A stretch of DNA of 64,000 bases from Psychrobacillus sp. OK032 (GTDB lineage Bacteria; Bacillota; Bacilli; Bacillales_A; Planococcaceae): positions 214,030 to 278,029 of the forward strand of contig NZ_FOGY01000007.1 of assembly GCF_900111345.1 (NCBI RefSeq), read 5' to 3'. The position numbers and the translations under genes were made by a program. Shown here piece by piece: positions 27,403 to 35,614 of the stretch. Below the pieces are notes generated by a model, which saw nothing but the letters and a program-made list of their open reading frames with translations, searched no databases and had not been told where the DNA came from. The stretch's first letter is position 1. Each line of letters opens with the position of its first letter.

Positions 27403-27425
27403 ATATTATTGTATCTAAAAATAAA

Positions 27426-27908
27426 CTATAAAAGAGCCTGTTTAGAAATAATAACTCCATCCTCATCCGCGTAAACATACTCTCCAGGCTTCCAGTCGAC
27501 TCCACCGAAATGAAGTGTGCTATTACGTTCGCCAGTGCCAGCTTTTTTACTTTTTAGCGGATATGTTCCTAACGCAAGAATGCCGACATTCATTTTAGCA
27601 AGCTCTGCTGAATCTCTAACATAACCATTAATAATAATGCCTGCTAACTTTCTAGATTGAGCGATGCCCGCTAGACGATCGCCAAGAAGTGCACATCGCT
27701 TAGAACCACGACCATCCACGACAAGGACAGAGCCTTCCTCTACATTTTCGAGTGCTTCCACAACGAGCACATTATCCTCAAATACATCTACTGTTTCTAT
27801 TTTTCCTGAAAAACATGACTTGTTTCCGAAAGAACGGAAATCAATATCGCAAATTTGTAATGATTCTGAATGATCGTCGCATAAATCAGTAGTCTTAAAA
27901 TCTATCAA
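27426..27908 (-). CDS. rraA: RraA family protein (4-hydroxy-4-methyl-2-oxoglutarate/oxaloacetate aldolase-like)
   Basis: 160 residues, family length, trimeric cytosolic fold. The core [20 protein letters not shown] followed by YVRDSAEL is the conserved RraA site; the GDRLA Arg and Asp in RDS are residues used by aldolase members to bind substrate and metal. In Enterobacteria RraA inhibits RNase E. Most Bacillales lack RNase E, so the aldolase/decarboxylase activity is more likely here. The start is TTG at 27908, eight bases after GGAGG. Monocistronic. Confidence 0.85.
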   Translation of the reverse strand: MIDFKTTDLCDDHSESLQICDIDFRSFGNKSCFSGKIETVDVFEDNVLVVEALENVEEGSVLVVDGRGSKRCALLGDRLAGIAQSRKLAGIIINGYVRDSAELAKMNVGILALGTYPLKSKKAGTGERNSTLHFGGVDWKPGEYVYADEDGVIISKQALL

Positions 27909-28149
27909 AGCTGATTCCTCCTAATCTTTTCTTTCTTATATAATTTAACATTCTCTCCTAGTATACATCATAAACTATTCTGGATTACTCTTGACTCAAG
28001 GGACATTAAATTCCAACAATGCTCAACATCAAAATTTCTCGTCATTGTTCAAATCGTTGTCGAGTAGTTTGTCATACTTGTTTCTCTTTGCTTTCAAAGC
28101 TATTATCCAAGGAATAGAAACCAATTTTCAATGTAAAGAACTCTCTTAA

Positions 28150-28578
28150 CTATAATCCCCAATCCAATTTCAGAAAGTCTTTAAGAATTTTTAACTGCTC
28201 CGGACCTATCTTATCAGCAATTTCTTTCTCTAAATTCGCCTTCAGCGATTCATTTTTTTCATAACATTCTTCACCCAGCTCAGTTAACCGTATGCATTTA
28301 TCTTTTTTGTTATACTCCACATTATTTATTTCAACTATCCCTTTTGCTTCCAAAATTTTTATGAATTTATGGGTGGCTTGCCTCGAAATATCCAAGTTTT
28401 TGGAAACAAACGCAATAGTAGGCTGCTTTTTATAAATTCTAGCCATGATGAACCACTCGGAATTTGATAAATATATATCACTGCTATCATTCCATAGTTT
28501 CTCCGTTATTTTTCTAAGTTGAAGATGTCTCTCACTTAAAATATCAATCAAATCCAAGTTATTTAATTCTAAATCCAA
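28150..28578 (-). CDS. MarR family transcriptional regulator, divergent from carD-spx
   Basis: About 142 residues. Winged helix with YLSNSEWFIMARIYKKQPTI, recognition helix NLDISRQATHKFIKILEAKG and wing VEYNKKDKCIRLTELGEE. A GTG at 28608 is possible, but AGGAG sits eight bases before the TTG at 28578, which gives the normal MarR length. It faces the CarD-like gene across about 140 bases holding two palindromes, so it probably represses both transcripts. The ligand is unknown. Confidence 0.85.
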   Translation of the reverse strand: MDLELNNLDLIDILSERHLQLRKITEKLWNDSSDIYLSNSEWFIMARIYKKQPTIAFVSKNLDISRQATHKFIKILEAKGIVEINNVEYNKKDKCIRLTELGEECYEKNESLKANLEKEIADKIGPEQLKILKDFLKLDWGL

Positions 28579-28632
28579 CCAATTCACTCCTATAGATATC
28601 TTTGACACCTACTATATAAAATCCCCCTTACA

Positions 28633-28696
28633 TTGTCAACAAAATTGACAACTTATAAAAATTGTCGTAAACTAATATTGTAAACTAAATTGACAA
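28633..28696. promoter_or_regulatory. Twin MarR operators
   Basis: Two sites share the layout 7-5-7: TTGTCAA-CAAAA-TTGACAA (28633-28651, perfect) and TTGTAAA-CTAAA-TTGACAA (28678-28696). Centres are 45 bases apart. Their position over the divergent start region supports repression of both the marR and carD genes. Confidence 0.65.
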
Positions 28697-28720
28697 TTTT
28701 ACAGTTGGAGGCTAACACGT

Positions 28721-29227
28721 ATGTTTAATGTTGGAGATATTATTATTTATTCGGCACATGGGTTATGTAAAATTGACGATATTTGCGAAAAAACCTATGG
28801 TGACAACACGAGAAATTATTATGTATTACATCCACTTGAAAATTCCAAGTTAATCATCAATATCCCTGTTGATAGTGAACAAGTAGTAATGCAGAAAGTT
28901 GTGGAAAGAGACGAAGCGGAAGATATTTTGCAGTCCTTCCAACAACCAGGCATCGAGTGGATAGAGAATGCAAAACAGAGAACAAAACAATATAATAGTC
29001 TCGTAAACACCGGAGATCGTAAAGAAATTGCTAAAGTAGCAAATACGTTAATGAGGAAAAAACGTGAGGCTAATAAGAACAAAGAGAAAATGTATGATCA
29101 TGATCGAGTTCTTTTAACAAGTATACAAAATACAATGTTCAAGGAACTAGCACTGTCACTGAATACTACTTATGGAGAAATTTCTACCTATGTTAAGCGC
29201 ATGATTAGTCAATACGAAGTAACTTGA
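28721..29227 (+). CDS. CarD family transcriptional regulator
   Basis: 168 residues. The N-terminal RNA-polymerase-interacting domain (about 1-60, MFNVGDIIIYSAHGLCKIDD onward) is the TRCF-RID/CarD Tudor-like fold that binds the beta subunit. The C-terminal helical domain (about 70-168) would contact promoter DNA upstream of -10. CarD proteins stabilise open complexes; B. subtilis YdeB is the nearest relative I know. GGAGG precedes the ATG. Controlled by twin MarR sites upstream and followed 54 bases later by an Spx-family gene, so two RNAP-binding factors are probably made together. Confidence 0.9.
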   Translation: MFNVGDIIIYSAHGLCKIDDICEKTYGDNTRNYYVLHPLENSKLIINIPVDSEQVVMQKVVERDEAEDILQSFQQPGIEWIENAKQRTKQYNSLVNTGDRKEIAKVANTLMRKKREANKNKEKMYDHDRVLLTSIQNTMFKELALSLNTTYGEISTYVKRMISQYEVT

Positions 29228-29281
29228 CTACATCTTCCCCTTATTACTGACAATAAAAATAAAAGAATAAGGAGGAACGGA

Positions 29282-29671
29282 ATGATTACACTATATGTGA
29301 TACCAGGTAACACATCCTGTAGAAAAGCTAGAAAGTGGTTGCAAGGAAATAATATACCTTTTGTTGAACGGAATATATTTTCCGAGTCATTAACTATGCC
29401 AGAGATTAAAGGAATATTTCGTTTAACTGATAATGGTACAGAAGACATCATTTCCAAGCATTCAGAAGTAATTAAGCGAGAAATTGGTGATATGGATCAA
29501 TTGTCTTTAAAAGATCTATATAACTTGATCCAAAAAAATCCCCGTATTTTAAAAAGTCCCATCATTCTTGATGAAAAGCGCCTAATGGTTGGTTTTAATG
29601 AACATCAGATTCGTAGATTTATACCTAGATCAGAACGTTTATACTATGGTGCCAGTCACCCACATTATTAG
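29282..29671 (+). CDS. Spx-family regulator lacking the CxxC switch
   Basis: 129 residues of the ArsC/Spx fold. It keeps the Spx skeleton: KARKWLQGNNIPFVERNIFS and, near the end, SPIILDEKRLMVGFNEHQIR. Spx normally has a redox CxxC at 10-13 that activates binding to the RNAP alpha C-terminal domain. Here position 10 is Asn (PGNTSC) and only Cys13 remains, so a disulphide switch of the standard type is impossible. AAGGAGG gives a firm start. It lies 54 bases after the CarD gene and probably in its operon. An ArsC reductase is less likely because the RNAP-interface and C-terminal segments match Spx. Confidence 0.88.
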   Translation: MITLYVIPGNTSCRKARKWLQGNNIPFVERNIFSESLTMPEIKGIFRLTDNGTEDIISKHSEVIKREIGDMDQLSLKDLYNLIQKNPRILKSPIILDEKRLMVGFNEHQIRRFIPRSERLYYGASHPHY

Positions 29672-29675
29672 TAGT

Positions 29676-29757
29676 GTCCGCTGTGTAAGTAACATTCAAG
29701 TTAATTCAAACAAACGAGAATGTTATGATTTGATGTTTGTTTCTTACACAGGCAAGC
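29676..29757. repeat. Dispersed inverted repeat, copy A
   Basis: CTGTGTAAG (29681-29689) and CTTACACAG (29743-29751) form the outer arms and AAACAAAC/GTTTGTTT the inner arms. The minus-strand half resembles copies B (30995-31064) and C (34569-34615). It follows the Spx gene and may act as its terminator. Confidence 0.55.
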
Positions 29758-29760
29758 TTT

Positions 29761-29915
29761 TTAAGCCATCCCAATAAGTAATAACCCTAAAACGAACGTT
29801 CTGGAATAGACACCTGAAATAACGTCAAGCCCATATTCAGAACCTACATTCATAACTGCAAGCAACGAACCACTGATACTTTTGTTTAGACCTTCTTTGA
29901 ATCCACTTGTCACTT
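29761..29915 (-). pseudogene. GntP family permease C-terminal remnant
   Basis: A frame of about 50 codons reads GFKEGLNKSISGSLLAVMNV then GSEYGLDVISG and ends LGLLLIGMA-stop. The SGSLxAxMNxxSExG block is a hallmark of GntP/gluconate permeases; the following helix is interrupted, as by an internal deletion, and there is no N-terminal part. It differs from the intact GntP gene at 42010-43329. The gene body to the right has been lost up to the hbd promoter. Confidence 0.6.
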
Positions 29916-30030
29916 TTCCCCATCATAAGGACCGCGATTATTCCTCTTTATACTACTCAATTTTTTTTATACCGATCTTAATAGATAAGCTATAATATTA
30001 AATAAGCATGTAAATAAGGGGGAGTTTATA

Positions 30031-30975
30031 ATGGCAGAGAAAGTTACAGTATTAGGTGCAGGTACTATGGGACATGGAATTGTGCAGCTATATGCACAAG
30101 CTGGCTATGATGTATATATGTATGATATTAAAGACGAGTTCTTGGAAAAAGCAGTGGCCCGAATTTCAGACAACTTGGACATGTTAATCCAAGAAAATTC
30201 AATTACAACATCTGAGAAAGAAAATATATTAAAACGAATTTCTACATCCACTGATTTAAAAGAAGCGGTTAGCGGATCACAATTTGTCACAGAAGCAGTA
30301 TCTGAAAATCTGACTATTAAATTTGTTTTATTCAAGCAGTTAGAGGAAGTCATAGAAGACGATACGATTATTGCATCTAATACATCTACATTTTCCATTC
30401 AGCAACTTTCAGAAGGTGTCCAAAAGACAGACCGTCTAATCATTACTCACTTCTTCAATCCGGCACATTTAGTTCCACTTGTAGAAGTAGTTAAAGGTCC
30501 AGAAACTTCACAAGATATCATTGATCGTACAGTAGAAGTCTTGAAAAATATCGGTAAGAAGCCGGTTGTCTTGAAAAAAGATATTCCTGGTTTGATAGCC
30601 AACCGTCTACAAGCGGCATTAGTCCGCGAAGCTTTCTATCTATTAGATAATGGTATTGCGGATGCAGAGGATATAGATTTAGCTGTTACTGCAGGTCCTG
30701 GATTCAGATGGGCATTCATTGGACCATTAGAAACTGCAGATTTTGGTGGCCTTGATATTTGGAAGAGCGTAGTAGAAAACCTTGCACCAGTTCTATCCAA
30801 AGAAGAGAAAATCCCACAATTTGTTGAAGAAAAAGTTCAAAGTGGGAATCTTGGGACAAAAACTGGCAATGGCTTATTCACTTATGCAGGGAATGAAGAA
30901 GTACAGAGAAGAATTACAGAACGTGATGAAAACTTCATCAGATTGTCTAACATAAAGAATGATAATAATAGATAA
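30031..30975 (+). CDS. 3-hydroxybutyryl-CoA dehydrogenase
   Basis: 314 residues. The N-terminal Rossmann domain has VTVLGAGTMGHGI (NAD site at residues 9-14), and the catalytic part includes SNTSTFSIQQL and HFFNPAHLVPLVEVV with the active His. The C-terminal helical domain (from about 185) carries GLIANRLQAALVREAF. It would interconvert acetoacetyl-CoA and 3-hydroxybutyryl-CoA (Hbd/MmgB type), or act on a related hydroxyacyl-CoA. AAGGGGGAG precedes the ATG. No thiolase or acyl-CoA dehydrogenase is adjacent, so the pathway is not fixed by context. Confidence 0.88.
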   Translation: MAEKVTVLGAGTMGHGIVQLYAQAGYDVYMYDIKDEFLEKAVARISDNLDMLIQENSITTSEKENILKRISTSTDLKEAVSGSQFVTEAVSENLTIKFVLFKQLEEVIEDDTIIASNTSTFSIQQLSEGVQKTDRLIITHFFNPAHLVPLVEVVKGPETSQDIIDRTVEVLKNIGKKPVVLKKDIPGLIANRLQAALVREAFYLLDNGIADAEDIDLAVTAGPGFRWAFIGPLETADFGGLDIWKSVVENLAPVLSKEEKIPQFVEEKVQSGNLGTKTGNGLFTYAGNEEVQRRITERDENFIRLSNIKNDNNR

Positions 30976-30994
30976 CTAAATACATGATAAATTG

Positions 30995-31064
30995 GTGTCC
31001 CTGGTGTAGAAATATTCATGTTAATCCAAGTAACGTAACGTGAATGTTTCTTATACGGGGACAC
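30995..31064. repeat. Dispersed inverted repeat, copy B
   Basis: Outer arms GTGTCC (30995-31000) and GGACAC (31059-31064), with imperfect pairing continuing inwards (TAGAAATATTCATGTTA with TAACGTGAATGTTTCTTA). This is the most complete copy. It lies 20 bases after the hydroxybutyryl-CoA dehydrogenase stop and is followed by TTTT, so it may work as a terminator. Confidence 0.6.
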
Positions 31065-31177
31065 TTTTAATCAGATGATTGAGTTGATTTTATAATTGCT
31101 TATTGTAACTAAAAATCCGAATCTTTATTTGGAATGTATATTAAATCATTCGTTCAGATTGTGTTCTAATTACATTG

Positions 31178-31246
31178 ATTGGAGCGAAGCGACGAGGAGG
31201 CTGAAGCCAAGCCCCCGGAAAGCGTCCGCCTGAAGCGGAAATCAAC
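31178..31246. repeat. GC-rich dispersed Bacillales repeat, copy 2 (truncated)
   Basis: TTGGAGCGAAGCGACGAGGA and CGGAAAGCGTCCGCCTGAAG match the inverse of the repeat at 11465-11600, with the middle deleted. GC-rich in AT-rich flanks. Confidence 0.7.
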
Positions 31247-31293
31247 TTTGTTCGGATTTCAATTGTTTGTTCCCTATTATGAAATTGATTAAA

Positions 31294-32933
31294 TTATATA
31301 CTATTTTCGTTTGCTTTTAGTTTTTCTAGTTCTAGTTCAATTTGTTTTACATCAATTCGTTCATATAATGGCTTAATTTGAGTAATTTGCAACGGCAACT
31401 TTTCAATAACATCCCATGTGTTTAAAGATGTATTTAACATCTGTCCAATTTCTTTACAAGCAAAAGGTATAAACGGTTGTAGTAGCTGACCTAAATTTTG
31501 AATGATGTACACACAAGTGGCTAGTGTTTCTTCACAATGTACTTTGTTGTCATTAATCATAATCCAAGGCTTTCTTTCATCAAAATAACGATTTGCAGCA
31601 CGTATAGCCTCAAAAATCGTTTCCATCGCTTTTTTGAAATGCCCTGCTTCTATTAACTGCCCCACTGATTGATATAAAGAAGATATTTCAGTTTGTATAT
31701 TCACATCTACCTGCACTTGAGGTACTTTTGATTCATAGGTTTTTTCGATAAACTTTAAGTTTCGGTTCACAAAATTGGCGAAAGCACCGAGTAATTCACC
31801 ATTGTGACTGTAAATAAACTCACGCCAAGAAAAATCTGTATCACGATTTTCTGGAGCGTTGACCGTTAAAAAATAGCGAATTGAATCGGGATGATAATTT
31901 TTCAAAATGTCTGGCACCCATACAGCCCAATTTTGACTTGTTGATAGTTTTCGTTTTTCGAGCGTCAAATACTCATTCGATATAATATTCGTTGGAGTAC
32001 CTGAGTTTTCAATCCCCATTAAAATCGCTGGCCAAATCACTGTATGAAATGGGATATTATCTTTTCCATGAACATAATAGGATGTTGTATCCGCATTCCA
32101 CCATTTTGATACGTCTACATTATGCTGCTTTCCCCATTTAAGACTTGCTGTATAATATCCTGCTACCGCTTCAATCCATACGAAAATTTTTTCCCTTCAA
32201 AGCCTGGTACTGGTACATCAATCCCATTAGGCAGGTCTCTTGTCACTGCACGATCTGGTACCCCTTCTGCTAAATAACGATTCGTTAAACCGATAGCGTT
32301 ATCTCTCCAACGTTTTTCTAACGCTGCTTTTGCAACGTAGCTCTCTAATTTTGTTTGGAATTTACTAAATGAAAAGTAGAAATGCTCTGTCTCTCGAATT
32401 TCTGGTTCATCCCCACAAATTTTACACCGTTTTTCAAGCAAATCGAGTGGATCTAAAATTGTTGAACAGTTATCACATTGATCGCCCCTAGCTTTAGTAC
32501 CGCAATTTGGACAGACTCCTTCGACAAAGCGATCCGGTAAAAATTGTGTATCCACTGCACAGTATGCTTGCTCAATTTTCTTTTTGTATAAAAACCCATT
32601 TTCAAGTAATGTTAAAAAGATTTTTTGTACGGACTTGTGGTGATGTTCATCATCGGTTCGTGTGTATAAATCGTAGCTAAAGCCAAGCTTTCTGAATGAA
32701 TCTACAAATTCATTATGATAATAATCAGCAATCGCTTTTACTGTTGTATTTTCTTGATTTGCACGAATCGAAATTGGTGTTCCGTTACAATCACTTCCCG
32801 AAACATATAACACGTCTTCTCCTTTTTGCCGAAAGTATCTTGCCAAAATATCTCCTGGTAAAAGTGCTGCAATATGTCCCAAATGCAGCGATCCATTTGC
32901 GTATGGCCATGCCCCACCAATTAAAATTTCCAT
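31294..32933 (-). pseudogene. metS: Methionyl-tRNA synthetase gene with a frameshift
   Basis: A class I MetRS that charges tRNA-Met. The N-part (32933 to 32163) has HLGH at residues 17-20 and the zinc knuckles [16 protein letters not shown] and CKICGDEP. The C-part (from 32193 on) continues with [20 protein letters not shown], a KMSKS-equivalent [10 protein letters not shown] and the anticodon-binding helices. The frames meet in an A6T4 run near 32193-32202: adding one A restores [10 protein letters not shown], for a total of about 546 residues. This short form lacks a C-terminal tRNA-binding domain. Start after AAAGGAGG; under a Met T-box. Either a real loss, a sequencing error or slippage. 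It is probably a second MetRS, since an inactive sole copy would be lethal. Confidence 0.85.
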
Positions 32934-32953
32934 ATGTTAATCCTCCTTTAAAA

Positions 32954-33229
32954 TAAAAAAACGTCCTAATCGTAAAAACGATTAGGACGAGTAGACTCGT
33001 GTTACCACCTAAATTCGCGAATAGCTCACACTATTCACCTTATCCAGTACGTGTTCATACTGCTGCTGTTATAACGAGTGCCATTCTCGTCGTAGCCTAC
33101 TATTAGTTCGGTACGAAAGCTCAAAGGTCATATTCTGTAAGTTTCATCTGCCTCATTTCCACCACCAGAGGCTCTCTTTATAATATCCACTTACTTACTC
33201 TTCCTTTTCAACGCATTGTTATTTAGTTG
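32954..33229 (-). promoter_or_regulatory. T-box riboswitch, Met-type
   Basis: Minus-strand leader with the AGAGAG and GGTGG elements of stem I, a specifier region GAATATGACCTTTGAGC whose codon is ATG (Met), the T-box sequence TTAGGTGGTAACACGAG, and a final terminator at 32954-32993 (CGTCCTAATCG/CGATTAGGACG with T-run). Uncharged tRNA-Met should pair with the specifier and T-box, allowing read-through into the synthetase gene. Confidence 0.92.
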
Positions 33230-33235
33230 AATTAT

Positions 33236-33264
33236 ATTCTATCAATTCAGAATACAATTTGCAA
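33236..33264 (-). promoter_or_regulatory. Promoter of the T-box/metS transcript
   Basis: Minus strand: TTGCAA (33264-33259), 17-base spacer, TAGAAT (33241-33236), placed just before the T-box stem I. Confidence 0.6.
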
Positions 33265-33339
33265 GTTTGAAATTTTTGATTGTTACAATTTTCCTAAGAG
33301 CTAACCAAATTGCATGATAACCTGGTGATCTTGGTATAT

Positions 33340-34368
33340 TTATTTGATAAATGTATCCGACATCCATTCGTAAAACTTTTCCTTTTCTTCAAACTGCGGA
33401 TAATGAGCGGATTGGTCAAAAGAAATAAATTCTTTTTGATCAGCTTCAATCTTGTCAAAATAACTTTTTGCCGCATTAGATGAAGTCATATAATCATATT
33501 TGCCCATAACAAAATAGAACGGGATTTCAAGTTTCGTTACCAAGTTAGGTAATGGATTTTTTAAAATATCGTTTAACAACATCTGTTGAGAAAATCCCAT
33601 CCCATAGTTATAACGGATTATATCTAATAAGTTATACTCACTGCTTAATAACACACTTATGTTATCACCTGGGTTTTCAATTAGTCTTGCTGCTCCACCA
33701 TATTTCGCAACGTAATTTCTTGGGGTAACCATATCTCCATTTTTGATTTGTTCAGTTAATCCTTGTAAATATAAAACATCTTCCTGATTGCCAGCCTTTT
33801 GAGCCTGATCAATAACGTAGGACAAACCGTCCAACTCACTTTCAACTGTATCACTCATCTGCCCAATACCAATATACGCTTCATATTTTTCAGGGGCTTT
33901 ATAGGCAGCTTGCATTCCAATATATGTACCAGCAGAATGACTCATCAATATGACCTTTTCTTTTCCAAGACGCTCTGATATGTAATCGGTCATAGCTAAT
34001 AAATCCTCTACCAATAAATCTGTTGATAGATTAGTATAGTCCTCAAAAAAATGATGTGATTTACCGCTCGCTCTTTGGTCGTAATGAACGACTGTAAAAT
34101 CGGCTTCTAATAAGTCTTGATATTTATCGACATAGGGGATTTCTGGAGTTCCTGGCCCTCCATGTACAACAATAATTACAGGATTATCCTTATCATTACC
34201 GCGTATCATAATTTCATGATTACTTCCATTTATCTCTACTTGTTCTAACTCACTAATACTGTTTTTAGCTTGGATAGACTGAGTCCAAGTAGGAGAAAAA
34301 AGGGCTATTATAAGTAATAATATTATAATTGCACCGCTTATTTTTATTATCTTTTTAATATTTTTCAT
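33340..34368 (-). CDS. Membrane-anchored alpha/beta hydrolase (prolyl iminopeptidase-like)
   Basis: 342 residues. A basic N-terminus and one membrane helix (about 10-28) anchor it, with the enzyme outside. HGGPG (69-73) is the oxyanion motif of the prolyl-iminopeptidase branch, DQRASGKS (97-104) follows, and SHSAG holds the nucleophile Ser145. The His is probably in SFDQSAHYPQFEE near the C-terminus. It might cleave peptides or esters at the cell surface. AAAGGATT gives a modest ribosome binding site. Not in an operon. Confidence 0.8.
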   Translation of the reverse strand: MKNIKKIIKISGAIIILLLIIALFSPTWTQSIQAKNSISELEQVEINGSNHEIMIRGNDKDNPVIIVVHGGPGTPEIPYVDKYQDLLEADFTVVHYDQRASGKSHHFFEDYTNLSTDLLVEDLLAMTDYISERLGKEKVILMSHSAGTYIGMQAAYKAPEKYEAYIGIGQMSDTVESELDGLSYVIDQAQKAGNQEDVLYLQGLTEQIKNGDMVTPRNYVAKYGGAARLIENPGDNISVLLSSEYNLLDIIRYNYGMGFSQQMLLNDILKNPLPNLVTKLEIPFYFVMGKYDYMTSSNAAKSYFDKIEADQKEFISFDQSAHYPQFEEKEKFYEWMSDTFIK

Positions 34369-34568
34369 GTGAATCCTTTCTGCTTATGTTTTTATTTGTC
34401 TTCCTTAAAATAAAGATTCTCATCCCTCTTTAATAATACAATATAAGCATAAAAAGATTTCTTAGTTTACAAAACATTAACAATGCTAACCTGAATTATC
34501 CGAGCTCCTCGTACTCGAATTCAGTTTTTAGCAAAGAAAAGACACCCTTTATACAAGAGTGCCTTAGT

Positions 34569-34615
34569 GTTTGTACCCCGTGTTAGAAACAAACATGAAA
34601 ATCACAACATACACG
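34569..34615. repeat. Dispersed inverted repeat, copy C
   Basis: GTGTTTGTACCCCGTGTTAG followed by AAACAAACATGAAAATC resembles the minus-strand half of copy A. The GTGTTTGT/AAACAAACA arms form a small hairpin. It lies just outside the unknown gene at 34641. Confidence 0.45.
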
Positions 34616-34640
34616 TTTTTACACTGTACTGGTGTACTGT

Positions 34641-35348
34641 TCATCTTGCTTTATTAATAAGCTCTATATATTGTGAATCTCCATATCCTATTGTCGGAAA
34701 AAGTTCAAATAACTTATTAATTAATTCTGACGTTGGTAAATCATTATTTTTAGAAATATACCTTACTACTGCATTATTTTCTTTTAGCATATCTAAATAT
34801 ATATTTATTGCCTGATACATTACTGGAAGTAGTTCGTTTGATGGTTTTTCATGGTTTACTAATACTTCTCCGTATACGGAATCATAGTTACCTAATTTAA
34901 GTTCAACTTGACTTACTTTAAACTCATCTTCTCTGAAGGTATTTAAGAACACTTTGCCATCATATCTAGACTGTTCAAGATAGGAAAGTATCGTAAGTAG
35001 GTTCATTTGACAAAACATGTCTTCACCAAACCATAAAACCATATACTTATATTCTTTATTAAAAAGATTTTCTAATGGATCAATAACCTTTTTGATATAA
35101 TTTTCTACTGATTCATGATGACCCAATGCACGTGTTTTTATAAACTCTTTATCAAAAATTTGTTTAGTAGTCGCATTTACACACATCGCTTCATTAAATG
35201 GAGCACAATCAGAATCTCCCATTAGTTTTTGATCTTTGAACTCTTCATACATAGCCTGACCATTCAATATGTTCAGTACATCTTTGTCAAATAACTCACG
35301 CTTCTCATTTTGTAACTTTTCAACCTCAATCTTCCTAGATATATTCAT
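34641..35348 (-). CDS. Uncharacterised protein, DUF1835-like
   Basis: 235 residues, cytosolic, without signal or membrane segments. Conserved-looking stretches are LNILNGQAMYEEFKDQKLMG, CAPFNEAMCVN and the very distinctive VLWFGEDMFCQMNLLTILSY. The overall layout recalls DUF1835-type proteins of Bacilli, whose function is unknown; that link is tentative. The ATG at 35405 lacks a ribosome binding site. The one at 35348, after GAGGAATGGTGTAGG, is preferred. Monocistronic, with no partner suggesting a role. Confidence 0.6.
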   Translation of the reverse strand: MNISRKIEVEKLQNEKRELFDKDVLNILNGQAMYEEFKDQKLMGDSDCAPFNEAMCVNATTKQIFDKEFIKTRALGHHESVENYIKKVIDPLENLFNKEYKYMVLWFGEDMFCQMNLLTILSYLEQSRYDGKVFLNTFREDEFKVSQVELKLGNYDSVYGEVLVNHEKPSNELLPVMYQAINIYLDMLKENNAVVRYISKNNDLPTSELINKLFELFPTIGYGDSQYIELINKAR

Positions 35349-35614
35349 CCTACACCATTCCTCGTCTCTATTTATAGTGAGTTTAACAAATGATTGAACA
35401 GACATCTAGTTAAGTTGAAATTCTCTTGGATTCATCAATAACAGTTTCAAAAGATCTACTATAAGCTTCTTGCGAGGAATAATCGTAAGCAATTAATTTC
35501 AGCCTTCCACAACTATATCAATAATAAAATAATGAAACTTGATAATTTTATATTGCAAAACGATAAATTTATTGTTAAAATCAAATCAACAATAAATGTG
35601 TGAGGTGCTTTTTA

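Noticed and set aside
27426..27908. RNase E inhibitor role for RraA
   Set aside because: RNase E is normally absent from this group; the aldolase function of the family is more likely.
29282..29671. Arsenate reductase
   Set aside because: RNAP-interface and C-terminal segments match Spx, no ars genes are near, and the CxxC is broken.
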